This document shows positions 23,541 through 33,315 of a stretch of 64,000 nucleotides of DNA, piece after piece. The notes below the pieces were generated by a model, which was given only the letters and a program-made list of their open reading frames with translations, was not told the DNA's origin and ran no database searches. This stretch comes from Phlegmacium glaucopus (Eukaryota > Basidiomycota > Agaricomycetes > Agaricales > Cortinariaceae): NCBI GenBank assembly GCA_015039465.1, contig MU130299.1:577942-641941 (forward strand). The letters run 5' to 3'. Positions within the stretch are counted from its first letter, which is position 1, and each line of letters opens with the position of its first letter. A program made the translations under genes and the position numbers.

Positions 23541-24159
23541 TTTTTTTTGTGGCAGTCACGTGTAAGCTTTCCCACAGCCAAACAAAGGCCATATTGGGGA
23601 TTTTTGATCAGTTAGATATGCTGCGACTCCCTCACCTTTTGAAAGATCTACGTGATCGCATTGTAAAATGGCAGAGTGACCGCGGTTACATGTACCGAAA
23701 GCTGGCAGATCTCGCAGGATGCTCAATAGGAACTATCACAAATATTTTAACATATCATAATCATTATGGTACATTGGTCAATCCCTTCTATTACTAAGGG
23801 GAATATACCAAGAGCAAGCAAAATTTTGGGATTTTTGCATGCACAATGTGCTCTTAATATCTAACTAACTTGGATGCTACTGAACGATACATGTAATGAT
23901 ATCGATCCAAAGGTTCAGGATGAGAAATGAGGCAGACATGTGGTCTTGATATCAAGGGTGATGTTGCATAGGGTCCAACAGGCAAAAAAATGGTGAAAGT
24001 AGCAGTATATGTGGTGGACTGCTATAGGAACATATTTCTGAGTTTACGAGAGGATAGGATGTGTCTGGAAGGTGAGTGAGTTCATCGAGGTTGAGCCAGA
24101 TTGATCAGTTGATAAGATTTGGCTGTGGGAAATCTCACACGTGACCGCCACACAAAAAA
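23541..24159 (+). mobile_element. Tc1/mariner-type element relic with ~40-bp TIRs and a transposase HTH fragment
   Basis: The left TIR (23541-23583, ttttttgtggcagtcacgtg ... cccacagccaaa) matches the reverse complement of 24118-24159 (tttggctgtggga ... gccacacaaaaaa). Between them 23609-23795 (+) reads LPHLLKDLRDRIVKWQ and YRKLADLAGCSIGTITNIL, the N-terminal helix-turn-helix of Tc1-like transposases. The frame then stops (NPFYY) and no DDE catalytic domain is present. The right end abuts the assembly gap. Confidence 0.65.
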
Positions 24160-24901
24160 NNNNNNNNNNNNNNNNNNNNNNNNNNNNNNNNNNNNNNNNN
24201 NNNNNNNNNNNNNNNNNNNNNNNNNNNNNNNNNNNNNNNNNNNNNNNNNNNNNNNNNNNNNNNNNNNNNNNNNNNNNNNNNNNNNNNNNNNNNNNNNNNN
24301 NNNNNNNNNNNNNNNNNNNNNNNNNNNNNNNNNNNNNNNNNNNNNNNNNNNNNNNNNNNNNNNNNNNNNNNNNNNNNNNNNNNNNNNNNNNNNNNNNNNN
24401 NNNNNNNNNNNNNNNNNNNNNNNNNNNNNNNNNNNNNNNNNNNNNNNNNNNNNNNNNNNNNNNNNNNNNNNNNNNNNNNNNNNNNNNNNNNNNNNNNNNN
24501 NNNNNNNNNNNNNNNNNNNNNNNNNNNNNNNNNNNNNNNNNNNNNNNNNNNNNNNNNNNNNNNNNNNNNNNNNNNNNNNNNNNNNNNNNNNNNNNNNNNN
24601 NNNNNNNNNNNNNNNNNNNNNNNNNNNNNNNNNNNNNNNNNNNNNNNNNNNNNNNNNNNNNNNNNNNNNNNNNNNNNNNNNNNNNNNNNNNNNNNNNNNN
24701 NNNNNNNNNNNNNNNNNNNNNNNNNNNNNNNNNNNNNNNNNNNNNNNNNNNNNNNNNNNNNNNNNNNNNNNNNNNNNNNNNNNNNNNNNNNNNNNNNNNN
24801 NNNNNNNNNNNNNNNNNNNNNNNNNNNNNNNNNNNNNNNNNNNNNNNNNNNNNNNNNNNNNNNNNNNNNNNNNNNNNNNNNNNNNNNNNNNNNNNNNNNN
24901 N
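24160..24901. other. Assembly gap (742 N)
   Basis: The run of N falls inside the WD40-repeat array of the STAND gene. The true length is unknown, since near-identical 126-bp repeats commonly collapse in assembly. Confidence 0.95.
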
Positions 24902-26140
24902 CTGCCTCACACTCTCCTGTGTCTGCATTCCAGATCCGTGCAGTATGATCCCAAGATGCAGAGAGAATATACATACCACTAGGAGAAAAGACAGCAGAGA
25001 TGACTATATTTGTATGTCCTTTGAGCTCTGCCTCACACTCTCCTGTGGCTGCATTCCAGACACATGCCATGTGAGCATCAGATGTAGAGACAATATGCAT
25101 ACCATCAGGAGAAAAGACAGCAAATTTGACCCAATTTGAATGTCCTTTGAGCTCTGCCTCACACTCTCCTGTGGCTGCATTCCAGATCCGTGCAGTGCAA
25201 TCATTAGATGCAGAGACAATATGCATACTATCAGAAGAAAAGTTGACAGACCTGACCAAATCTGAATGTCCTTTGAGCTCTGCCTCACACTCTCCTGTGG
25301 CTGCATTCCAGGTCCGTGCGGTGCAATCATTAGATGCGGAGACAATATGCATACCATCTGGAGAAAAGACAGCAGAGTTGACCCAATTTGAATGTCCTTT
25401 GAGCTCTGCCTCACACTCTCCTGTGGCTGCATTCCAGATACATGCAGTGCAATCACCAGATGCAGACACAATATGCATACCATCAGGAGAGAAGACAGCA
25501 GAGTTGACCCAATATGAATGCCCTTTAAGCTCCGCCTCACACTCTCCTGTGGCTGTATTCCAGATCCGTGCAGTGTAATCACCAGATGCAGACACAATAT
25601 GCATACCATCAGGAGAGAAGACAGCAGAGTTGACACCATTTGAATGTCCTTTGAGCTCTGCCTCACACTCTCCTGTGGCTGCATTCCAGATCTGTGCAGT
25701 GCAATCATTAGATGCAGAGACAATATGCATACCATCAGGAGAGAAGACAGCAGAGTTGACCCAATCTGAATGTCCTTTGAACTCTGCCTCACACTCTCCT
25801 GTGGCTGCATTCCAGATCTGTGCAGTGCAATCATTAGATGCAGAGACAATATGCATACCATCAGGAGAGAAGACAGCAGAGTTGACCCAATCTGAATGTC
25901 CTTTGAACTCTGCCTCACACTCTCCTGTGGCTGTATTCCAGATCCATGCAGTGTGATCATAAGATGCAGAGACAATATGCATACCATCAGGAGAGAAGAC
26001 AGCAGATGTGACTGGGGATGAATGTCCTCTGAGCTGTGCCTCACACTCTCCTGTAGTTGTATTCCAGATCCATGCAGTGTGATCATCAGATGTAGAGACA
26101 ATATGCATACCATCACAAGAGAAAACAGCGGAGTTGACAC
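24902..26140 (-). repeat. Ten tandem 126-bp WD40 coding repeats
   Basis: Each unit encodes the pattern (W/G)VNSAVFSPDGMHIVSAS, then xDxTAxIWN, then ATGECEAELKGHS. Two neighbouring units around 25741-25992 are almost identical in DNA. Differences cluster at a few codons (N/G/Y before D, C/Y/H after D, Q/R/W/C before IWN), while the framework is constant. Confidence 0.9.
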
Positions 26141-29100
26141 CTGTAGAATGTCTCAGAACTGCTTCAGACCAACTCCATGCCTTTCTCCTTCCCAGACAGA
26201 GCTTCCATGGACAGTCCATCTTATCTCCATATGCTCTCCAGATATCAGATTTTTCAGGCAGCCAAGCTAGGGCTGAAGGACATCCTTCAAGACTGGTATT
26301 TTTAATGAAACCAAAACTTTCTTTCAAAAACTGTTTTGCATCAATCATGGTTGTTGCCAAGGTCTTTTTGGTCTATTTTCTATTATTAGTGTAATCCATC
26401 TGCAGCAACAAGATCACTTACATTTGCCCAATTTTCTAGTTTTTGCAATGAATGCATTGCAGTCTCCAATTTGCCTAAAATACTCAAACAATCCATCCAT
26501 CGCAGAAGATGTCTTTGAAAGAAATTCTTCAACTCAACACATTCATTGTTTTTGTTTCCATGGGTAAAATGAATGGCCCAGCTACCACAAGCATATGCAA
26601 GAGCTTCAGAAATTTCTTCACATCTCCTCTCTCCCAAATAAAATACTCTTTCTTTCCCTGACCATTCTTTCTCCATCAAGGACAGACACTGAAGTGCTAG
26701 ATGGTTATGTGAAACACAAGGGTCAAGATAATGTTTTGAGGAAAGAGTGTGATTACTGATGAAATCATAAAAGGAAGCATGGAGTACTGAGATCTGCTTA
26801 GCAGAATGTTGATATGATGGAATATGTATCAATGAATTAAGGGAAGCAAGGGCTGCATCCACCTGTTCCATGGGTATTTCCATCAAAGAACTGATGGCAG
26901 TCATAGAAAGAGGGTTATATACATATACAACAGCTGTCAGAACCATGTCTATACTCCAAACCTCCCCACCAGTTGCAGATTTATAAGCAGCTTCCAAAAT
27001 TCTTTCATAAAGGACATGTAGTGGTTGGGTTACACCAGATGTAGTTTCCGATGCACAATTGACCACATCTGAAAGACGCCTAGGCATGCTAGGGCTACCT
27101 CTCTGAGAAATATACTTGCAGACAGTTGCTGCATAAATGAACAAAGTACCAGACATCTTAACAAGGCTTTCAACTTCAGCCTGGGGTGGCCAATTATGCC
27201 TATTGTACTTATTTTTCCCACCAACCAAACAAGCTTTAATGTAGAGCTCAATATCAGCTTGCACAATCTCCTTTTCAACCTCATGAAGGATGAAATTGGA
27301 ATGATTCAAAGAACCATCAAAAGTCTCCATCACCACCATTTCTGGGCGACTAGTAATGAAGAACTTTACTGGAAGAGATTTACTGTGCTTCAATATCACA
27401 GAAAGCAACTCAGCCACAAGGGACTGGTCAGAGCACTCATCCAGAGCATCAAGAACAATAACTGGGACAATTACTCCTTCTCTACTGTCCCTGTATGCAG
27501 CAGTGAGTGGTCTAACAATGAAATTCAGGAATTGTTTGGCAATCCTCCAAGATTTGCAGTCAGGATTGGCTTCTACTGCATCTAGGATCAGTTGGGACAG
27601 ACAGGGAAGATACCCACTGGCAGCCAACTGAAGGCAAATAGTGGGGATGATGCAACGGACATCACTGGTATCAACCTGGAGATGAGAAGAGAAGAAAGTA
27701 CCACCAAGGGATTCCCTTTCATCAAGGATTTGACTGAATGAGTAAGCAATTGTAGTTTTACCAGTTCCAGCCATCTGTTAATTTTAAAACAAGGAAGTCA
27801 CGTCGGAGTTACTCCGGAACGGACGGAACGGAACTGGAACAGTAAGCGGAAAGGACGTTGGCCTCAGCGTGTGTGCTGTGCCGCCCAGCTCCTAAGATGT
27901 CCTGATTTCGGAACGGAAGAAGAAGTAATAAGACGGAAGACCTCAGTGACTTTAGAGGACGAACAAGAGGAGGAAACAAAGTTGATATTCGAACTAAGGG
28001 AAAACATACAAGTTTGAGTACTTTAAATATAAAAGGAATTGCAACCGAAATATAGAATATAAATATAAGTGCTGCGTTCTGCTCCCGGAAAAGGTCCTGC
28101 ATTCTTGGGTGAATAATCCATGGCTGGTGTGCTGACTGATGATGGGAAAGATGATGACAAAGAATAGTGGTAGTGGCGAAGAAGTGATAACGGGTTTGGA
28201 GTATGGACGGAGGAACCGGAATGACACGGAGACGTCTTGGAGTTGAACATAGGGAGAGTAGTTCGGGATATAAGGGAAGGCACTGTACGGAGTACGGACT
28301 ACCGGAAACAGCTCCGACGGAGCCGGACCGGAGTAACGTATAACGGAATGTAACACCATCCCATTGAGCCAGTATACCTTTGTAGCCGTATTATCACCTG
28401 CCCACACTTGCAGTGCATCAAGGATTGCCTTGCGAGTGTTCTCCAAACATGCATTTCGTGGAGCAGGAGATGCTGCGTCGTATTCTGCAAACTCAGCGCG
28501 AGGTAAGAGATTATCACATAGTGCAGCCTATAAAGTAGATTTTAGCGATGATTATCCCAGTATGAAGACTAAACACACTCACTATGATTCGAGACCTAGA
28601 TTGTTTATTTCCATCAGGATTGGATGGTGCGTGGAAGTTGTTGATCTAACACGATGATAGAATTGTCATTACACAGATTGGTTTTTATGCAAATGGAATG
28701 ATGCTTACAGTATTGGCCATGTTGATTGTCGAGTGATGCAGAGTCACATCGTGAGCACCTTGGAAGACAGTCATTGGAGTTATGCCCTATATGAGCATTT
28801 ATTAGTGACGACGGTCGTGAGCGCAAACATGGATGCTGACCGTGGGTGGGCTTTCTGGTGCTGAGTTTCTAACGGAACTGGGTTGCCTGTGCACAACAGC
28901 CATCGACGCCGAAACAGGTAGGTAAATGGGAGGGGACACTGCTTCCGCACTTGCAACCACTGTGGCAGGGGCGTGGTCGACGCCGACCGCAGAGACCATA
29001 TTGAGTGGTAAATTACTTGAAAGTATGAGGAGGTTTAGTAATAATCGATAAATTGCGGACGACACGATACAGGTTACTCACCTCGTTCCTGCTGCGTCTG

Positions 29101-29251
29101 TCATTGCCATATGATCATCAGAGCTTGAATCCACCTCGATCAACGATGGTTTGGACGGGGGCAACCGATTACCAAGAGGAGTTAACTTCTGCTTGGAAGA
29201 TCGGTCAGCATCGTCTATGGGATCCCTCTCAAATGGCCTCTTGCTCAACAT
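24902..29251 (-). CDS. NACHT-WD40 STAND receptor (NLR-like), C-terminus in the gap
   Basis: The ATG at 29251 starts a disordered N-terminus (MLSKRPFERDPIDDADRS). GT..AG introns link it to GITPMTVFQGAHDVTLHH, INNFHAPSNPDG, AALCDNLLPRAEF and LENTRKAILDALQVWAG. The NACHT domain follows: Walker A NGM-MAGTGKTT, Walker B VIVLDALDECS, and sensor ITSRPE (27774-26386). After a short linker exon, ten 42-residue WD40 repeats are visible before the gap. NWD-type STAND proteins in fungi (HET-D/E class) act in allorecognition or non-self sensing; the WD repeats bind ligand and the NACHT oligomerises. The effector domain is not recognised. A 580 bp solo LTR sits at the Walker A codons and must be spliced out for function. 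Confidence 0.85.
27776..28355 (-). mobile_element. Solo LTR (580 bp) acting as a candidate intron in the STAND gene
   Basis: The element starts TGTTAC and ends TTAACA on the minus strand (TGTTA/TAACA ends) and is flanked on both sides by the 5-bp target duplication GATGG (plus strand CCATC at 27771-27775 and 28356-28360). The body is rich in accgg/ccgtt-type motifs and has a TATA-like tatatttaaag near its 3' part, in the same orientation as the gene. Excising one duplication copy plus the LTR restores the codons for LNGMAGTGKTT. No internal retrotransposon genes are present, so it is a solo LTR. Confidence 0.85.
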
Positions 29252-29605
29252 GATGATGATAGTCAAGAGCAACGAGGCTGTACGAGTTTGCTTTTCCCAC
29301 CATGTCGTCCAAATATAAGGTAGATGTCGTGCAAATACAGCAAGGTCACGTGCACACAGTGTGACACATTCTAAAAAGGCAATTTTGCCGTCAATATGAC
29401 TGAAAGCCACTTTAAACACCTTCATCAATGAGTTATTAAAGATTGGGTCAATAGCAATTGTAGAAAATAGCCCTAGTTAGCGAAATTCCTTTGTAGTTTT
29501 ATTTTAGTCCCAGAGATGAAGATGGAATTTCCACAATAAGACTCAGTACTTGAGAGATTGCACTAATTATCTCTTTGAAGACACTCATCGACCTCACCTC
29601 CAGCT

Positions 29606-29878
29606 ATGGGACGGAAGCAAAAAGCCCCTAAAGCACGTATAGGAAACTTACAAGTTACGAGAGGGTCATTACCAGACAAAAGGTGGAAATCCACCCCAGC
29701 AGAATCAGATTTATCGGATGGGAGAACATCTGACGACAAGATTGTACATCTTAAATCTTTTAAAACCCACCAAAACTGCTACATAATATCCCAAATGGAC
29801 AGCAGGAGCAATGAGGATATACCAAAAGCATCGCATGGGTACATCAGGAAAAATAACTTCAGCCCTAGGCTGTCCTGA
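29606..29878 (+). pseudogene. Truncated ORF interrupted by a TIR element
   Basis: Begins MGRKQKAPKARIGNLQVTRG and stays open to the insertion site of the TIR element at 29842, after which the frame is supplied by the element. The basic start resembles the beginnings of agaricomycete mobile-element proteins, but I cannot name the family. No continuation is obvious beyond the element. Confidence 0.35.
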
Positions 29879-30809
29879 AATGTCCTGGGGTGCCCCAGGC
29901 AGCTCAGGGCGCTCAGGTCAAGAGGTCGCCCTGGGGTGCAAGTTACCCATGTATGAAAAATCTTAGGCTGTCCTGGGGCAACCTGAGGCAACCTGAGAGC
30001 GTCCTGAGGCAACCTGAGAGCGTCCTGAGGCAACCTGAGGCAACCTGAGAGCAACCTGAGGCAGCCTTAGTCCCTTTGGATCTGATGCTAGAAAACATAT
30101 ATAAACCAGATATTTGAGTGGTCTCACAACAGAATAATAATAATAATAAAATTATATTCAATTATTCTAAACATCATATATACTAGTAATAAAATAATAA
30201 TAAAATAGTGATACATAAATATACTAGTATAATACTGGGGAAGTAGGGAATAAGAAAACAAAATTGTGGGTGGTTTATATATCTTTTGGATGGCGCACAG
30301 ACCATTGGTCACATGATCACAGATAAGCATGATTTCAAGCATATGGTGCTGGGTCAGGGTAGATTACATAAATTCCAAAAAAGGAAATTTTTTAAAGATG
30401 GTAGAGAATTGTTTTAAGACCCTGAATATGTTTAAATTATATTAATAGCAGCTCTCCTTATTGAGAAAACTGCAAAATACTTTCCTGGACACGGCGGTTA
30501 AAGATTTTCTAGCAAAATTCATAAATTCTAAGGGACTCCCAGGGCCTCCTGATGTGATTTAATCCAGATGGTCAATGCACCAGGATACACTAAAGGTGTC
30601 CTGAGAAAATGGGTGACACTCAAAACTTTATCTATGCTGTCCTAGGTTGTCCTGAGGTGTCCTTGGATAAGTGTGTAACACTCAAATTTTACCTGTGCTG
30701 CTCTAGGATGTCCTGGGGTGTCCTGGGGTGTCCTGGGATGTCCTGAGTAGTGATGTGATACTAACAAATTACCCAAGGCTACCTAGGGCCAAAATCATTT
30801 TTCCTGATG
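29842..30809 (+). mobile_element. 968 bp non-autonomous TIR element with TA target duplication
   Basis: The left end catcaggaaaaataactt..gccctagg matches the reverse complement of the right end (..cctagggccaaaatcatttttcctgatg). TA flanks both sides (29840-29841, 30810-30811), as for Tc1/mariner-type insertions. Internal tandem units (gcaacctgagagcgtcctga; tgtcctggggtgtcctgggg) fill both sub-terminal regions. No transposase. A partial second copy lies at 21269. Confidence 0.8.
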
Positions 30810-30811
30810 TA

Positions 30812-31751
30812 GTTAGGCAGTTGCTGCTGTTGTTTGACATTCCGAGGGAAATTCCTCATGATCAAGCCTTCTGATAAGCACAAAAATTCGCAGGCATATC
30901 AAGAGTGATAATGTGAAGAGTTCCTATTGAACGGATTCCTCGATTTTACTTGTGAGCCGCGATAATCAAGCATTTAAAAGTAATTTCCCAATATATTCAA
31001 AGGGCTGTGTCACAAGTAGTCACGGCACATGACCTTGCTGTATTTGCACGACATCTACCTTAGGTATTTACAAGTTATGGCAACGACCTTCAAACACTAG
31101 CCACAATAAGGCGCTGTAGTAGTACAGAGGATCCTGAAATACAATTGTGATGATGCAGCGACCGACGATTTATTTAAACCATTGCTCAAGGCTCAACGAA
31201 GCAACGGTGCTTAATCCATGAGACCTGCAAGTTCCTCAATAAACAGTTCATGAAAAAGCAAAAATGATCAGCGAACGGTCAATTGGATAAGTGATGCAAC
31301 ACAACATAATATCAGCTGTCTTCCTAACAGCAATTTTGATTTTGATAGCCTCGATGGCATCCTGACTGTTACATGGCCTCTTTGAGTTGACGACTCGGAG
31401 AAGGCCTCCATCAGCGGTCTGTTTTCATCGGAGTGACCCAAACTCAAACGCAATGGATTGATGTAAGGAATATACTCGCTGAAGCCGTAGTAACGACTGC
31501 TGCGACATATGCGCCACTGACCAGACTTTGTGACTTTCCGAGGTTGACAGCCATCTCCTTATGCATCAGAATTTTAAATATAGCCTGGCGATTGGATACA
31601 GTGCCACTGTATGGGTTTGAAGTATATTATACACAGTAAGGTTTGTTTGTTCATCAAAATATTTGTATTATGTTTGTACACTGATAAAAACACTGCTTTG
31701 AGATGAAGCTCCCTCGAGCGATACGAGCGTGCTGGTTTTAGTGGAGGTGAA
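30812..31751. other. Non-coding with a short inverted duplicate of the STAND 5' region
   Basis: About 37 bp around 31025-31062 (ccttgctgtatttgcacgac..) is the reverse complement of ~29318-29355, upstream of the STAND gene. The remainder shows no supported gene. Confidence 0.4.
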
Positions 31752-33010
31752 CAATCCCCGGTAACAGCCTGACCCAGTCACACTGTGTGACACAGCCATT
31801 GGTGTCACATTTACTGATACAGTTGCAGTTCCTTGAGTTATTGACTGTTTCCCTCCATTTTTTTTGCAAAGTATACATAGTATAGTGTATATAATACAAT
31901 AATCCTGAATATTACCCCTAAATAAATGAAATATTCTGGGAAAATTGCAATATTATGACCAAGATCTTATACATTCTGATGTCAATCATCCACATCCTCC
32001 CAATCCTGCTCATCATCTCAGCAATATGTCTCCCCAGTCTTACTAACCTCATCAAGGATGAGCTTACAAGTGCCAAAGAGGCCTAAGTGAAGGATATGAG
32101 GAACAAGGTAAGGGTATGGATATTCAGATCCTTCTAGGAATTGTCACAAGGAATTTTGTGTATTTTCAACAATTTTCTGCTTTGAGCCATGTAGCTCTTT
32201 TTTTTCTGAATTTTTTGCAATTTGTTTTATCAAAATCCATTGAGAAATGACCTGGCTACACCTCCTGCATGGTGGCCCTGCTTCGTCAAATATGTCCAAA
32301 TTAGGCAACTCAACTTGCTCACATCAATTATTGATCTACCATGGTGGGCCCACAGATTACTCATTTCTTCACCATTCTGGACAAATAAAATTGCAAAATG
32401 TAGAGAATGTTTAGATGTACATGTCCATGGGTCCAAACCCGGAAAATTTTATAGTTTACCCATGACAATCACCAGTGCATCTCGTGCTTCCACCTGTGCC
32501 TTCTTGGGCTATTATCTTCACAACAGATGGGATTTAGGATTATATTTGCAGAGATAAAATAATCTACTTGTATATGGCTTCAATTCTACAAGTTTAAAAT
32601 TTTAATTACTGGCCCCTAATCATGTTAAAGTGCACATTTTGAGGGTCTATCTTGACATAGGGGGGACTAATTAAAATTTTGGACTCGTAGATCGATTTGA
32701 ATTTAAATTCTAAGCAAAATCCTTCTGCAAATCATGCTCATAGGTGCTGTGGTTGAAGGGATAATGTCCAATCTCTTTGGAGCCTCATATTTGGCAGGCA
32801 ATTGACATTCATTTCGCATTTTTGGGTCAAATATAATGTTTTTCCTGTAAGGAATATCTTAGGCATGTATAATTACTTCTTATTCTTAAATACAGCACAA
32901 ATTATTTTGTATCTCAGAGGTGTGGAGAGCACAAATGCGATGTCTCAAGAATTTGGCTGTGTCACACTGTGTCACCACATGTGACCGGGTGTCACACATA
33001 CTGAGGATTG
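31752..33010. mobile_element. ~1.26 kb element with imperfect TIRs rich in tgtgtcac motifs
   Basis: The left end caatccccggtaacagcc..gtcacactgtgtgacacagc and the right end read in reverse (caatcctcagtatgtg..gtgacacagtgtgacacagc) align over about 50 bp with small gaps. The interior has no transposase; short frames at 32222-32557 have no support. The target duplication is unclear. Confidence 0.5.
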
Positions 33011-33315
33011 TGCAACCCCAGTTTTAGGAGCCTGGCATCTATGGAGCATAGTGTTGAAACATGTCCTCGTCGACAATCTTTATTGAAATGTACAGAAGAT
33101 AAATTAGTACAAACTACTTTCATAAAGAAGGTCCCGAAGCAAGCTCAAGCAAGTACAACAAGGTTAGAAGGAGAAAAAACACAGATACAGAACACAATTT
33201 TTACAACAACAAAACCCACAAAAGGGTTCAAGAAAAAAATAAGATAAAAATTAACCTTTAGAAATATCATATTTTACCACATTTGGGTATTGAAAAAAGA
33301 AAAAAAATCGCAAAT
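33011..33315. other. Downstream region of the GTPBP-N-like gene
   Basis: AT-rich, with A-tracts. No gene seen. Probably the 3' flank of the minus-strand gene that follows. Confidence 0.4.

Noticed and set aside
24044..25139. Long open frames across the N run on both strands
   Set aside because: They exist only because N is read as open; the real content of the gap is unknown.
25004..26140. Long second open frame on the minus strand and plus-strand frames through the WD40 array
   Set aside because: Out-of-frame translations of 126-bp repeats, which stay open because the repeat length is a multiple of three.
29779..30161. Minus-strand frames with repeated LRLPQDA motifs
   Set aside because: Translation of tandem units inside the TIR element.
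32222..32557. 111-codon plus-strand frame
   Set aside because: Inside a TIR element, unusual composition, no motif; likely chance.
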